Assembly: GCA_963745955.1 (NCBI GenBank)
Contig: CAVUZI010000008.1
Span: forward strand, 310,001 to 374,000
Length of the DNA: 64,000 nucleotides
Reading direction: 5' to 3'
Source: Bog-756 sp963745955
GTDB taxonomy: Bacteria > Actinomycetota > Acidimicrobiia > Acidimicrobiales > RAAP-2
Shown here: positions 54,262-63,331 of the stretch, one piece after another
Numbering within the stretch: position 1 is the first letter of the stretch
How the letters are laid out: each line of letters begins with the position of its first letter
Made by a program: the position numbers and the translations under genes
The notes under the pieces: model-generated
The model's database searches: none
Told to the model about the DNA's origin: nothing
What the model saw: only the letters and a program-made list of their open reading frames with translations

Positions 54262-55140
54262 CTAGTCCTCGAAGGTGTAGGAGCCCAGCACGCCGAACTT
54301 CTCGATGAGACGCTCCACCCCCCGGCGTTCGGCCGGAGACCACGAGACCGCGTCGCGGGTCCGGTTGGTGCTGGGCCAGACGATGGCGGCGCAGGCATCG
54401 AGGTACGAGGCTCCGGGTTCGACGTCGATGAACCGGCAGATCTCGGCCAACGACCCTCGAGGGTCGGCGGCGAACGTCTCGTAGCGTACGTCCGCCAGCT
54501 CGGAGGGCTCGAGGAGCGGCCGGACCCGGTCCACGGCATCGCAGATCTGCTCGTACCAGGAGGTGGCGTCGGCCAGGGACATCTTGTGCCGTCGAGCCTC
54601 GGTGGCGATGTTGTCGAACGGATTGCGGGTCACATGCAGCACCTTGATGGGAACGCCGACCTCCCGTCGGAGACGGTCCAGCAGCTGGGGCTGTGCGGAG
54701 ATCTGCAGTGCGGAGGACCTCGCCCGCTTGTCACCGAGCACCCGCAGGCGTTCGTAGCGCCCCTGGAACTGGTCGGGTATGTCGTAGGTGTAGCCCGACC
54801 AGGTCCGACCCATGGTGCCGAAGTGTTGGTCGCGCTGCAGGATCAGCGAGAAGAGCTGTGCCCGGCGAAATCCGTGCCGGACGTAGCGGACGGCATCGAG
54901 CTCGTGCGAGATGACGACCTCGGGATGGGCGTTCAGTGCAGTCCCGATCAGGGTGTGCCCGCTGCGCGAATAGCCGATGAAGAAGCAGAAGTTCTCCAGA
55001 TCGGAGAAGCTCGGGTTCCGCCGCGCGCTCAGCGCCGACGACGCATACACCATGGCCCACTGGCCCCGGCCCCGTGGGTCGGCCAGACCGTTGCGGACGG
55101 GACGGGGGAGCCGTCGCTTGGGTGATCGCACGGTCGTCAT
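54262..55140 (-). CDS. Sulfotransferase-family protein 2
   Basis: A 292-residue protein. The PAPS 5'-phosphosulfate loop is FFIGYSRSGHTLIGTALNAH (residues about 53-72), and the 3'-phosphate strand is KVLHVTRNPFDNIATEAR (about 166-183). The C-terminal helix-rich part includes ADVRYETFAADPRGSLAEIC, typical for cytosolic sulfotransferase folds. It is distinct in sequence from the gene at 36015. It lies between the acyltransferase and the glycosyltransferases in the polysaccharide locus, so a sugar acceptor is likely. ATG at 55140. Confidence 0.8.
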   Translation of the reverse strand: MTTVRSPKRRLPRPVRNGLADPRGRGQWAMVYASSALSARRNPSFSDLENFCFFIGYSRSGHTLIGTALNAHPEVVISHELDAVRYVRHGFRRAQLFSLILQRDQHFGTMGRTWSGYTYDIPDQFQGRYERLRVLGDKRARSSALQISAQPQLLDRLRREVGVPIKVLHVTRNPFDNIATEARRHKMSLADATSWYEQICDAVDRVRPLLEPSELADVRYETFAADPRGSLAEICRFIDVEPGASYLDACAAIVWPSTNRTRDAVSWSPAERRGVERLIEKFGVLGSYTFED

Positions 55141-55232
55141 CGCGCTGGTTCCGGATTCGTCATTTTTCGGAGGCTATAGCAGAATCCGGGCCCTTCCGTT
55201 CCTTCGGACCGGTCACGTGAGGTGGGCCCCGG

Positions 55233-56397
55233 TCATCTCGGTGGACGGCGGTCACGGCCCGCATCGACGAGCGGTTGGAGGATGGCCAGCCAGCGTGAGG
55301 CCACCGCGGCCAGGCTGAAGTGCTCCGTGCACCGGGCTCTGGCCGCTTCTCCCATCCTCTGTCGCAGCTCCGGGTCGGCGACCAGCCTGGCGGTGGCGGC
55401 CACCATGGCCGAGACATCGTCGACCGGGACGACGAGGCCCGTCTCCCCGTCCTTCACGATCGACGTCACACCGGGCACGGAGGTGGCCACCACGGGCAGG
55501 CCGCTCATGCCGGCCTCGATGAGCACGCCCGGCATCCCCTCACCGGCGGGCCTGCTGCAGAAGACCACCACGTCGGCGCGCCGCATCTGTTCGGCGATGT
55601 CGGGACGCGACCCGCGCAGCTCGACCCCGGCCGCCTTCGCCGGTCCGGCCACCACCTCGCGCCGGGGACCGTCGCCGATGAGCTCCGCCCGAAGCTGCAA
55701 CCCATCCGCCCGGAGCCGTGCCACCACCTCGATGAACCGGTCCGGTCGTTTGCCACTGGTGAGCGCGCCGACGAAGAGCACGAGCGGAGGATCGGTCGTG
55801 CGTTGCCCGCTCGGGGGGTGGAACACCTCGGGATCGCGCCCGTTCGGAGCCAGTGTCAGCCGGGGCGACGGCACGCCGAACCGGATGAGGCACTCTTCGA
55901 GGACCTCTTCGCCCTCTGCGGCCACCGCGTCGGCCTTCGCCATCAGACGTCTCCACAGCTCGAGCTGGATCCGGCGATCCGCTCCCGAGTAGGTGCCGAT
56001 CGCGTAGTAGACCAGCGGGCGGTGGTGCCCGACCATGGCCGGCACCGCGTACTTCAGCGGTTCGCCGCCGTGGGCCACGACGACGGCCGGATCCAGACGG
56101 CCCAGCGTGGAACGGAGCTGGCTTACGAGCCGGAGTGCGAACCCGACGCCTGGTGTGCCCCGGTCCCGGTGCCCGAGGGAGCAATCGACGGGCACCTCCG
56201 GTGGCCCCTCGAAGAGACTGAGCACGCGATGGAGACGGAGGCCGGGCGTGTCGAGCTCGTCGGCCAGGGCCCTGGCTTCGAGCTGGGCGCCGCGGGCCAA
56301 GGTGGTCGGAATGACGTGCAGCACGAGGGGCGGTGCCGGTGTCCTCCTCGGTGATCGGCATCCCTTCGGTGATCGGCACGGTTGTGCGTTCAGTCAT
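55233..56397 (-). CDS. GT4-family glycosyltransferase (N-terminal frame break)
   Basis: From ATG 56397 with one extra base near 56330-56345, about 387 residues; the uninterrupted frame begins at GTG 56324 (363 residues). It starts LHVIPTTLARGAQLEARALADEL, and GT-B features follow: VVVAHGGEPLKYAVPAM, LTLAPNGRDPEVFHP, VLFVGALTSGKRPDRFIEVV, LIGDGPRREVV, ADVVVFCSRPAGEGMPGVLIEAGMSG split across two regions, and GETGLVVPVDDVSAMV. The EGMPGVLIEAG segment is the nucleotide-sugar E-x7-E type motif. It adds a sugar during polymer assembly; donor unknown. Confidence 0.8.
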
Positions 56398-56567
56398 CGC
56401 TCCGTCATCTGCGGGCCCCCTGCCGCTGCCGGCCCACCCGGCGCCGAGACCCTACCAGCCGGATCGCTTCGGCCTTTGCCACTAGCATTTGCCGATGAGG
56501 GCGGGGACGACCCCGAACCGGCAGCGTCGCTCGTCGAACCGGCGCGGCGCCGATCTGAGGGACGCCG

Positions 56568-57798
56568 ATGAGAACCTTGGTGATAGCCGGTGAGTACCCT
56601 TGGCCCGAGAACACGGGCTCGCGGATCCGGCTGGCCATGATCCTGCGGGGCCTCGAGCGGTGCGGCACGACCGAGCTCTTCTCGGTCGTGTCCAAATTCC
56701 GCCAGGAGTTCGACCCCCCCGACGAATCGCTGGACCTGGCCAACGTGGGTCGGGTGGGTTTCGACAACCGCCCGCCGTCGACCCTCGACCTCCTGCCCGC
56801 GCTGCTCCGGCCGGGCACGCCGATCGGACTGCCCCGGCGGGACCGGGCCTCGGTGCAGCTGGCCCTGGGCCGGTTCATGTCCGGTCGCTACGACCTGGTC
56901 TGGTTCTACGGTCCGCGGCCCTGGGTGCTGGCCGGGAAGCCGGTGTTCGCACCGACCGTCCTCGATCTCATCGACCTGGAGGACGAGAAGATCATGGCCC
57001 GCCTGGCCGCTCCCGGCCCACCGGCGACCGGCGTCATCGGACGGCTCCGCCGGGCCGGGGCCGGCATGGTCTCGGAGGAGGAGGTCCGCCGGTGGCGCCG
57101 GCTGCACCGGCGCAGCAGCCGGACGCGTCGCCGCCGTCGTCGTGGCCAGCGATCTCGATGCCGGGCGCGCCGGCCGTCACCGCGTCGAGCACGTGCAGGT
57201 CATCGCCAACGGGTATCCCGCCGTGGCCTGCCCGGTGGGTCGAGCTGCCGTCGGCACCCCGCCGACCGTTCTCTTCCAGGGTCTCCTCCGGTACCCGCCC
57301 AACATCGACGCGGCCAGGTGGCTCGCGTCCGAGGTGGGCCCGGCACTGCGGACGCTGGTTCCCGACGTGGAGATCCGGTTGGTCGGGGAGCACTCCGCCG
57401 ATCTGGACTCGTTGGACGACCGGCCGAGGTTCACGGTGACGGGGCGGGTGCCCGACATCACCACGGAACTGGCCCGGGCCGACGTGGTGGTGGTGCCGGT
57501 CCGCTACGGCAGCGGCACCAGGCTCAAGATCCTCGAAGCCTTCGCCCAGCGGGTGCCGGTGGTGTCGACCTCGCTCGGTGCCGAAGGGCTCGGCGCGGTG
57601 GACGGCGTCCACCTCCTGGTGGGCGACACCGCACCGGACCTGGCCCGGGCGTGTGCCCGCCTGCTGCGCGAGCCGGGGCTGCGGGAAACCGTGGTGTCGC
57701 AGGCCCACGAGCTCTTCCTCGAGCGCTTCCAGAGCGAGGTCATCGAACAGGACGTGGCCCGGTTGGCCCGGGAGGTGGCCGGCAGCCCGGGCCTCTGA
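56568..57798 (+). CDS. GT4-family glycosyltransferase (one frame break)
   Basis: About 409 residues after removing one base near 57105-57130. N-terminal domain: TLVIAGEYPWPENTGSRIRL; C-terminal domain in the second frame: VLFQGLLRYPPNIDAARWLA, RLVGEHSADLDSL, FTVTGRVPDITTEL, ADVVVVPVRYGSGTRLKILE and AFAQRVPVVSTSLGAEGL. These match the GT4 group with the PNIDAARW and GTRLKILEA blocks. The ATG at 56568 has GAGGGA 5 nt upstream. A TAGCAT box (56483-56488) and an ATG at 56495 in another frame upstream offer an alternative start that would need a further +1 correction. Confidence 0.8.
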
Positions 57799-57853
57799 CC
57801 CATGTGGTCCGCCATCGGGGCGATGACGGTGGGCATCACTAACATGACCGGCG

Positions 57854-58939
57854 ATGGAAGTTCTCGCCCTCTATCTCCCCCAATTCCACCCGATCCCCGA
57901 AAACGACCGGTGGTGGGGGAAGGGCTTCACCGAGTGGACCAACGTCACGAGGGCGGTCCCGCTCTTCCGCGGTCACGTGCAACCGCACCTTCCGGCCGAT
58001 CTCGGCTTCTACGACCTCCGGGTCGGTGAGGTGCGGGAGGCCCAGGCCGATCTGGCCCGGCGTCACGGGGTGACGGGATTCTGCTATTGGCACTACTGGT
58101 TCGCCGGGCGCCAGCTCCTGCAGCGCCCGCTGGACGAGGTCCTGGCCACCGGTGCCCCCGAATTCCCCTTCTGCGTCTCGTGGGCCAACCAGAGTTGGTC
58201 GGGCATCTGGCACGGGGCACCGAACCGGGTCCTCATCGAACAGACCTACCCGGGACCCGACGACGACAGGGAGCACTTCGCCCATCTGGCGGCCGCCTTC
58301 GAGGACCCGCGCTACATCAGGATCGGTGGCCGGCCGCTGCTGTTCGTCTATCAGCCCGGCGACCTCCCCGAACCGGCGCGGTTCGTCGAACGTTGGCAGA
58401 AGATGGCCCATGATGCCGGGCTCGGAGGGCTGTACCTGGTGGCGTCCCTCGGCGAAGCGAGCTACCTCGGTCGATCGAGCTACCGCTCCCATGTGGGCGA
58501 TGGTTTCGATGCCGCGGTCCACTTCCAGTTTCCCTTCGGGCGCGACGGCACGACCCGGGTCCGCGAGCGCTTGCTGGCCCGGGGGCTCGTCCGCGGCCCG
58601 ATGCGCTATCCGTATCCCGAGGTGGCCGCCGGCCCACCACCTGATCTCGAGGGCCGCCTCTTCCCCAGCATCTACCCCAACTGGGACAACACTCCCCGAA
58701 TGGGTCGCCGGGGCCTCGTGGCCACAGGGTCGACACCGGAACGGTTCGGACGTCAGGCCCGACGGGCCATCGAGCTGGCCTCGACCAATCCCGACGACGA
58801 GCAGGTCGTGGTGATCAAGTCGTGGAACGAATGGGCCGAAGGCAACTACCTCGAGCCCGACACCGAATTCGGGCTCGGACGCCTCGAGGCGCTCCGTCGT
58901 GAGCTCGCCCGTCCGCGAGGTGTGCCCGCCTCCCCGTGA
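57854..58939 (+). CDS. WbsX-like / GH99-type polysaccharide protein
   Basis: A 361-residue protein of the WbsX family found in O-antigen and capsule loci, related to GH99-like alpha/beta-barrel proteins. Signature: VLALYLPQFHPIPENDRWWG (N-terminus), GFTEWTNVTRA, HGVTGFCYWHYWFAG, FCVSWANQSWSG, RPLLFVYQPGD, YPNWDNTPRMGRRG and IKSWNEWAEGNYLEPD. All conserved blocks are intact and full length. It is annotated as a glycosyltransferase or hydrolase in different sources; activity is not settled. It starts at ATG 57854, 55 nt after the glycosyltransferase. Confidence 0.85.
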   Translation: MEVLALYLPQFHPIPENDRWWGKGFTEWTNVTRAVPLFRGHVQPHLPADLGFYDLRVGEVREAQADLARRHGVTGFCYWHYWFAGRQLLQRPLDEVLATGAPEFPFCVSWANQSWSGIWHGAPNRVLIEQTYPGPDDDREHFAHLAAAFEDPRYIRIGGRPLLFVYQPGDLPEPARFVERWQKMAHDAGLGGLYLVASLGEASYLGRSSYRSHVGDGFDAAVHFQFPFGRDGTTRVRERLLARGLVRGPMRYPYPEVAAGPPPDLEGRLFPSIYPNWDNTPRMGRRGLVATGSTPERFGRQARRAIELASTNPDDEQVVVIKSWNEWAEGNYLEPDTEFGLGRLEALRRELARPRGVPASP

Positions 58940-58952
58940 ACCGGGCCCATGG

Positions 58953-60123
58953 TCATGCCTCGGGCGCCAGGAGCCCGCGGTAGATGCCTTCGAGCTCGAG
59001 CCGGGCCCGGGCGATGTCGTACCTGGCACTGTCGGCCATGGCCTGACGGCCGAGCCGCTCCCGGAGCCCGGGATCGGAGATCAACCGCTCGAGGGCATCG
59101 GCCAGCAGGACCGGGTCGCCCGGGGGCACCACCAGTCCGTTCACGCCGTCGGTGACCATCTGGGGCACGCCCCCGACCGCGGTGGCCGCGATGGCCGCCC
59201 CGACGCTTCCGGCTTCCATGAGGGCGACCGGAAGGCCCTCCTGATGGGAGGCGAGCACGAAGACGTCCGCGGCGGCGAGCAGTCGGAGGGCGTCGTCGCG
59301 ATGCCCGAGGAACAAGAACCGGTCGCCCAGGGCGAGCCGGCGGTGCCTGGCCATGAGCTCGGCGCGCTCCACCCCCTGGCCGGCGGCGGCGAACCTGACG
59401 GGCAGGCCCCGTTCGGCGAGCAGGCCCGCCGCGTCGATCAGTACGTCATAGCCCTTCTCCGACCGGAGATTGGCCACGGTGACGATCAGCACATCGTCCG
59501 GCGGGATCCCGAGCTCGGATCGGACGTCCCGCCGGGCCTCGGGGCGCGCCCGGACCAGCGCCGTCGACCGGGAGAGATCGACACCGTGGACCACGACGCG
59601 GGCGCGTGACCGCAGTGCGCGGGGAAGGGCCTCGTAGGCCGCCTGGGACACGGCCACCAGGGCCCGGTCGAACCGGACGGTGGCCCGGTTGAGCGCCTTG
59701 ACCAACACGGCCACCTTGTTCCACAGGCTGTGTTCGGTGTACATGGTCAGGGGGCGCCGTCGGCGGGGGAGGGTGGCCACCACCAGGCGGCCCAGTGCCG
59801 CGGTGTAGGGCAGATGGAAGTGGACGATGTCGAAGGATCCGTCGACCAGCAGCCGGCGGAAGCGGGCCATCCACCGGAGGTCCAGATTGCCCGCGGCTCC
59901 GAGGCAGTGAACCGGGGTGCCGCCGGACGCGATGGTGGCCGCCGAGCGCGTCCTCGCCCTCGAGGACGTAGGCGACCTCGTACTCGAAGGACGGCGAATC
60001 GGTCGCTCGGACCAGGTCGGCCACCAGGCGCTCGGCGCCTCCGTACCCCAGGCTCTTGATGGCCAGCAGCACGCGGTAGGGAGGCGTTGAGCTGGGATTT
60101 CTGGGCTGCTCGGGTGCCGGCAC
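58953..60123 (-). CDS. GT4-family glycosyltransferase (one frame break)
   Basis: About 389 residues after removing one base near 59940-59955. First frame: YRVLLAIKSLGYGGAERLVA (typical GT4 N-terminus with GGAER). Second frame: SFDIVHFHLPYTAALGRLVV, HGVDLSRST, VANLRSEKGYDVLIDAAGLL, FLFLGHRDDALRLLAAADVF, ASHQEGLPVALMEAGSVG and GVNGLVVPPGDPVLLADAL. The EGLPVALMEAG loop is the nucleotide-sugar motif. The GTG at 60123 lies 6 nt after TAACAT (60135-60130), a leaderless layout. It converges with the WbsX-like gene. Confidence 0.8.
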
Positions 60124-60250
60124 GGGCCGATGTTAGCGGTGGGCAACCGGTCCGGACGTGGCTATTCCGGGCCCCTCCGCGGTATCCTGTTGCCCTCGCA
60201 CACATCGCGTTCAGCCCTGAGCCAGGGCACCGGGGGGGTAGTGTCGGCCG

Positions 60251-61231
60251 ATGACAGCACTGGATTCCAGAGAATCTGACGCGCTGGTCATCACCGACGT
60301 CTCGTCGATCCCCGACGAGCCGCCCGCGGAGATCCTCTACCGGCACAAGGTCCGATTCGGTGAGTCGATCCGGTCGTTGTGGGCGCACCGCGAGATCATC
60401 TACACGCTGGCCGAACGCGACTTCCGGGCCCAGTACAAACAGGCCACGCTCGGGGTCCTGTGGGCGGTGCTCGGCCCGGTGGCCACGCTGGCCATCTTCG
60501 TCGTCGTGTTCTCGAAGGTCAAAGCGCTGGTCATCCCCGGCGTCCCCTACGCGCTGTATTCGTTCGTGGGCATCCTGTGCTGGGGCTTCTTCGCCGCCGC
60601 CCTGGGGACCGGCGGGAGCTCGCTGCTCACCAACAAGGCACTGCTGGCCAAGACCCAGTTCCCCCGCGAGTGCTTTCCGCTCGAGACCATGTTGGTGGGC
60701 GGGCTGAATACGGTGATCTCGTGGATCCCGCTGACCATCCTGTTCGTCCTCTACGGCCGGGCCCCGGCAGCCACCACGGTGTGGGTGCCCATCCTCATGG
60801 TCATCGAGGTCGTCTTCGCCGCCGGGGTCACGCTGGCCATCTCGAGCATCATCATCCAGATGCGCGACCTGCTCCAGGTGCTTCCGCTCATCATCTCGCT
60901 CGGTCTGTTCGTCACCCCGGTGATCTGGCCCTACTCGAAGATCCCGAAGGCGTACCACATCGGCGGCCACCATCTCCACCGGGTGGTGGTCGACGGGCAC
61001 GTGGTCGCCGCCGCCCACTGGGTCGGGGGGATCACCGTCAACCTCCAGATCGTCTACGGCTTCTTCAACCCGCTGGGACCGATCATCGACAACGCCCGTC
61101 GCACGCTGTTGTTGGGGCTGTCGCCCGACTGGCCGCTGGTCGGTGTCGCCGCCATCGGGTCCCTCCTCTATCTCGCCTTCGGCTACCGCATCTTCAAGCG
61201 CCTGGAGGTGAACTTTGCCGACATTGCCTGA
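60251..61231 (+). CDS. ABC-type polysaccharide export permease (Wzm/TagG-like)
   Basis: A 326-residue protein with about six transmembrane helices and the N-terminal amphipathic helix of ABC2 exporters (IYTLAERDFRAQYKQATLGV, LWAVLGPVATLAIFVVVFS). GVPYALYSFVGILCWGFFA, LLAKTQFPRECFPLETMLV and FNPLGPIIDNARRTLLLG are conserved in Wzm/RfbA proteins. A His-rich extracytoplasmic stretch (HIGGHHLHRVVVDGH and following) between the last helices is unusual. It exports the lipid-linked polysaccharide with the ATPase encoded downstream, overlapping by 17 nt. Confidence 0.9.
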   Translation: MTALDSRESDALVITDVSSIPDEPPAEILYRHKVRFGESIRSLWAHREIIYTLAERDFRAQYKQATLGVLWAVLGPVATLAIFVVVFSKVKALVIPGVPYALYSFVGILCWGFFAAALGTGGSSLLTNKALLAKTQFPRECFPLETMLVGGLNTVISWIPLTILFVLYGRAPAATTVWVPILMVIEVVFAAGVTLAISSIIIQMRDLLQVLPLIISLGLFVTPVIWPYSKIPKAYHIGGHHLHRVVVDGHVVAAAHWVGGITVNLQIVYGFFNPLGPIIDNARRTLLLGLSPDWPLVGVAAIGSLLYLAFGYRIFKRLEVNFADIA

Positions 61232-62408
61232 CGGGTCCATCCAGGTCGAACACGTGTGGAAGAAGTTCCGGGCCGACCGGACGGTGCCCAAGTTCTACGA
61301 CCAGATGAAGCGGTTCGGGAACTCGATCGGTGCGAGAGGCCGGCACCAGTACCGGTGGGTCCTGAAGGACGTGAACGTCGAGGTCCCCCCGGGGGGGACC
61401 ATGGCGCTGATCGGCATCAACGGCTCGGGCAAGACGACCCTGTTGAAGATCATCAGCCAGGTCACCTACCAGTCGGCCGGCCGCTGTGAGGTTCGGGGAC
61501 GGATCGGGGCGCTGCTCAGCGTCACCAGCGGCATCCAGCCGGAGTTGTCGGGACGGGAGAACGTCTTCCTCTACGGTGCCGTCCTCGGCATGGGACGCCA
61601 GACCATCCGGCAGCGGTTCGACGAGATCGTGGAGTTCGCCGGTCTGAGCGATGCCATCGACCGGCAGGTCAAGTTCTACTCGATGGGCATGCAGATGCGG
61701 CTCGGCTTCTCCATCGCCGCCTTCCTCGAACCCGACGTCCTCCTGGTCGACGAAGTGCTCTCCGTGGGGGACGCCAGCTTCCAGCAGAAGTGCCTCAACC
61801 AGATCGGGAAGGTGGTCCGCCAGGGCACCACCCTCCTCTACGTCTCCCACGATCTGGCCTCGGTGGAGGCGTCGTGCGAACGGGCCCTGTGGTTGGCCGA
61901 CGCCGTGGTGCTGGCCGCCGGTCCGACCAAGGATGTGGTCAGCCAGTACCGGTCGGCGGTGGAGCAGAACGCGGCCATGACGACGTCGACCGAAGGTGTG
62001 GTCCAGGTTCTCAAAGCCGAGATCAAAGCCGCCGACGGGGGTCAGGTGCGATCGGAGTGCGACCTCGACGTCTGTCTGACGTTGAACTCGCCCGAGGCCT
62101 ACGATGCCAACTTCTTCATCGGTGTGTCCCAGGGCACCGCCTTCCCCATGTTCATCGTCCGCTACAGCGGATCGTTCCCGGCCGGCGACTTCGAGGTCCG
62201 GTGCCGCCTGCGCAACGTCCCGCTGGCCCACGGGCGCTACTCGCTGTGGCCGGCGATGTCCGGTCACCTGCACGGGAAGGGCAAGCCGTTGCTGCCGTGG
62301 CGACCGGTGACCTCGTTCGACGTCATGGGACCGGACCTCCCGAAGCTGCCCGAGGGGGTCATGGTGCTCTCGCCCGTGTACGTCGGGGCCGACTGGGAGG
62401 TCAACTGA
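61215..62408 (+). CDS. ABC-type polysaccharide export ATPase (Wzt/TagH-like)
   Basis: A 397-residue ATPase. Walker A is LIGINGSGKTTLLKI, the signature is FYSMGMQMRLGFSIA (Wzt-type variant), Walker B is DVLLVDEVLSVGD and the switch His is in LYVSHDLASVE. The C-terminal 125 residues form a beta-sandwich like Wzt domains that recognise the end of the polymer (ADGGQVRSECDLDVCLTL, PLAHGRYSLWPAMSG). The TTG at 61215 follows GGAGGTGAACT within the permease gene's end, so the pair is coupled. Presence of a carbohydrate-binding C-terminus suggests end-modified polymer export. Confidence 0.92.
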   Translation: MPTLPDGSIQVEHVWKKFRADRTVPKFYDQMKRFGNSIGARGRHQYRWVLKDVNVEVPPGGTMALIGINGSGKTTLLKIISQVTYQSAGRCEVRGRIGALLSVTSGIQPELSGRENVFLYGAVLGMGRQTIRQRFDEIVEFAGLSDAIDRQVKFYSMGMQMRLGFSIAAFLEPDVLLVDEVLSVGDASFQQKCLNQIGKVVRQGTTLLYVSHDLASVEASCERALWLADAVVLAAGPTKDVVSQYRSAVEQNAAMTTSTEGVVQVLKAEIKAADGGQVRSECDLDVCLTLNSPEAYDANFFIGVSQGTAFPMFIVRYSGSFPAGDFEVRCRLRNVPLAHGRYSLWPAMSGHLHGKGKPLLPWRPVTSFDVMGPDLPKLPEGVMVLSPVYVGADWEVN

Positions 62409-62438
62409 CCGGCGCGCACCGCAGGCGCCGGCGTGACC

Positions 62439-63107
62439 TCAGGGCGACGACCTGGTTCCGGCGCGGCGGTCCGCCGCGGTGGCATAGCGCTCGTAGGCCA
62501 GCTCGGCCACGACCGGCGGCAGCCAATTCAGTGTTCGCTCCTTCCAGGTCGTCGCGCCCAGGCGCAACCACTCGTCCACCGCTGTCGACAGTCGTTGCCA
62601 ACTCGCGGGCTCGATGCCCGGACCGCCCGCCAGTCCGACAACGGTGTGGGGGAAGAGTCGGAGACCGGCCTCCCCCGAATGGGACCGGCCGAACCCGTTG
62701 AGGAGCGCGCCCATGCCCTGGGCGGTGAATCGCCAGTAGTCCGCCGGGAACTGATGGATCGGGAAGAAGAAATGCGTGGTCAGGAGGAGCACCCCGTCGT
62801 CGGCCAGACAACGGCGCAGTTCGGCCATCGCCGCGCTCGGGTCCTCGACGTGCTCGATGGTGTCGAGCAGGATCGCCGTGCCCACCGATCCGGTCTGCAG
62901 GCCCAGTTGCCGGAGGTCCTGGAGCTGGTCTACGCCGATTCCCGGGTTCATGTCGGCTCCGGTGAACGGGCGGCCGGGGAACAACGACCGGACAGGGGGG
63001 AGGTGGGCCTGCCCGGCGATTCGGGCGGCTCCGAATTCGACGATCGGATCCGGGAGATCGCCGGTGTCGGAAAGCCTCTCCAGGAGGTTGAAGAGGATTG
63101 TCCTCAC
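62439..63107 (-). CDS. SAM-dependent methyltransferase (class I)
   Basis: A 222-residue protein. PIVEFGAARIAG (motif I-like), GADMNPGIGVDQLQDL, TAILLDTIEHVEDPSAAMAEL (post-I/motif II with Asp/Glu/His) and GVLLLTTHFFFPIHQFPADYWRFT, typical of methyltransferases in glycan clusters. It may methylate a sugar of the exported polymer, perhaps as a chain-end cap recognised by the Wzt domain; that link is inference. GTG at 63107. It converges with the Wzt gene and diverges from the membrane protein at 63332. Confidence 0.75.
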   Translation of the reverse strand: MRTILFNLLERLSDTGDLPDPIVEFGAARIAGQAHLPPVRSLFPGRPFTGADMNPGIGVDQLQDLRQLGLQTGSVGTAILLDTIEHVEDPSAAMAELRRCLADDGVLLLTTHFFFPIHQFPADYWRFTAQGMGALLNGFGRSHSGEAGLRLFPHTVVGLAGGPGIEPASWQRLSTAVDEWLRLGATTWKERTLNWLPPVVAELAYERYATAADRRAGTRSSP

Positions 63108-63331
63108 TGTTCATGTCTACCAGAAGAGCAGTGCATCACCACGGCCATCGGGAGACAGATGACAAGACGTTTCAGTGACGGGGATGCGGCCGGCGACCCG
63201 GCGGTGAGCGAAACGACCCTGGGACGAACGCGTCGAAGTGCCTGCCCGAGGCGTGCGACTATCATCGCGACCCCGGCGTACCGGTCGGGAAACTGCGAGA
63301 GCCGCTCGCCACCGATGGGGGACAGCTGAAC
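63108..63331. other. Divergent intergenic region, 224 nt
   Basis: Contains an AT-richer patch (GACTATCATCGCG, near 63257-63269) that may hold the promoter for the plus-strand membrane-protein gene. No gene is seen. Confidence 0.35.

Noticed and set aside
59747..61291. 514-codon minus-strand open frame
   Set aside because: Antisense of the Wzm-like permease and partly of the GT4 gene; no motifs.
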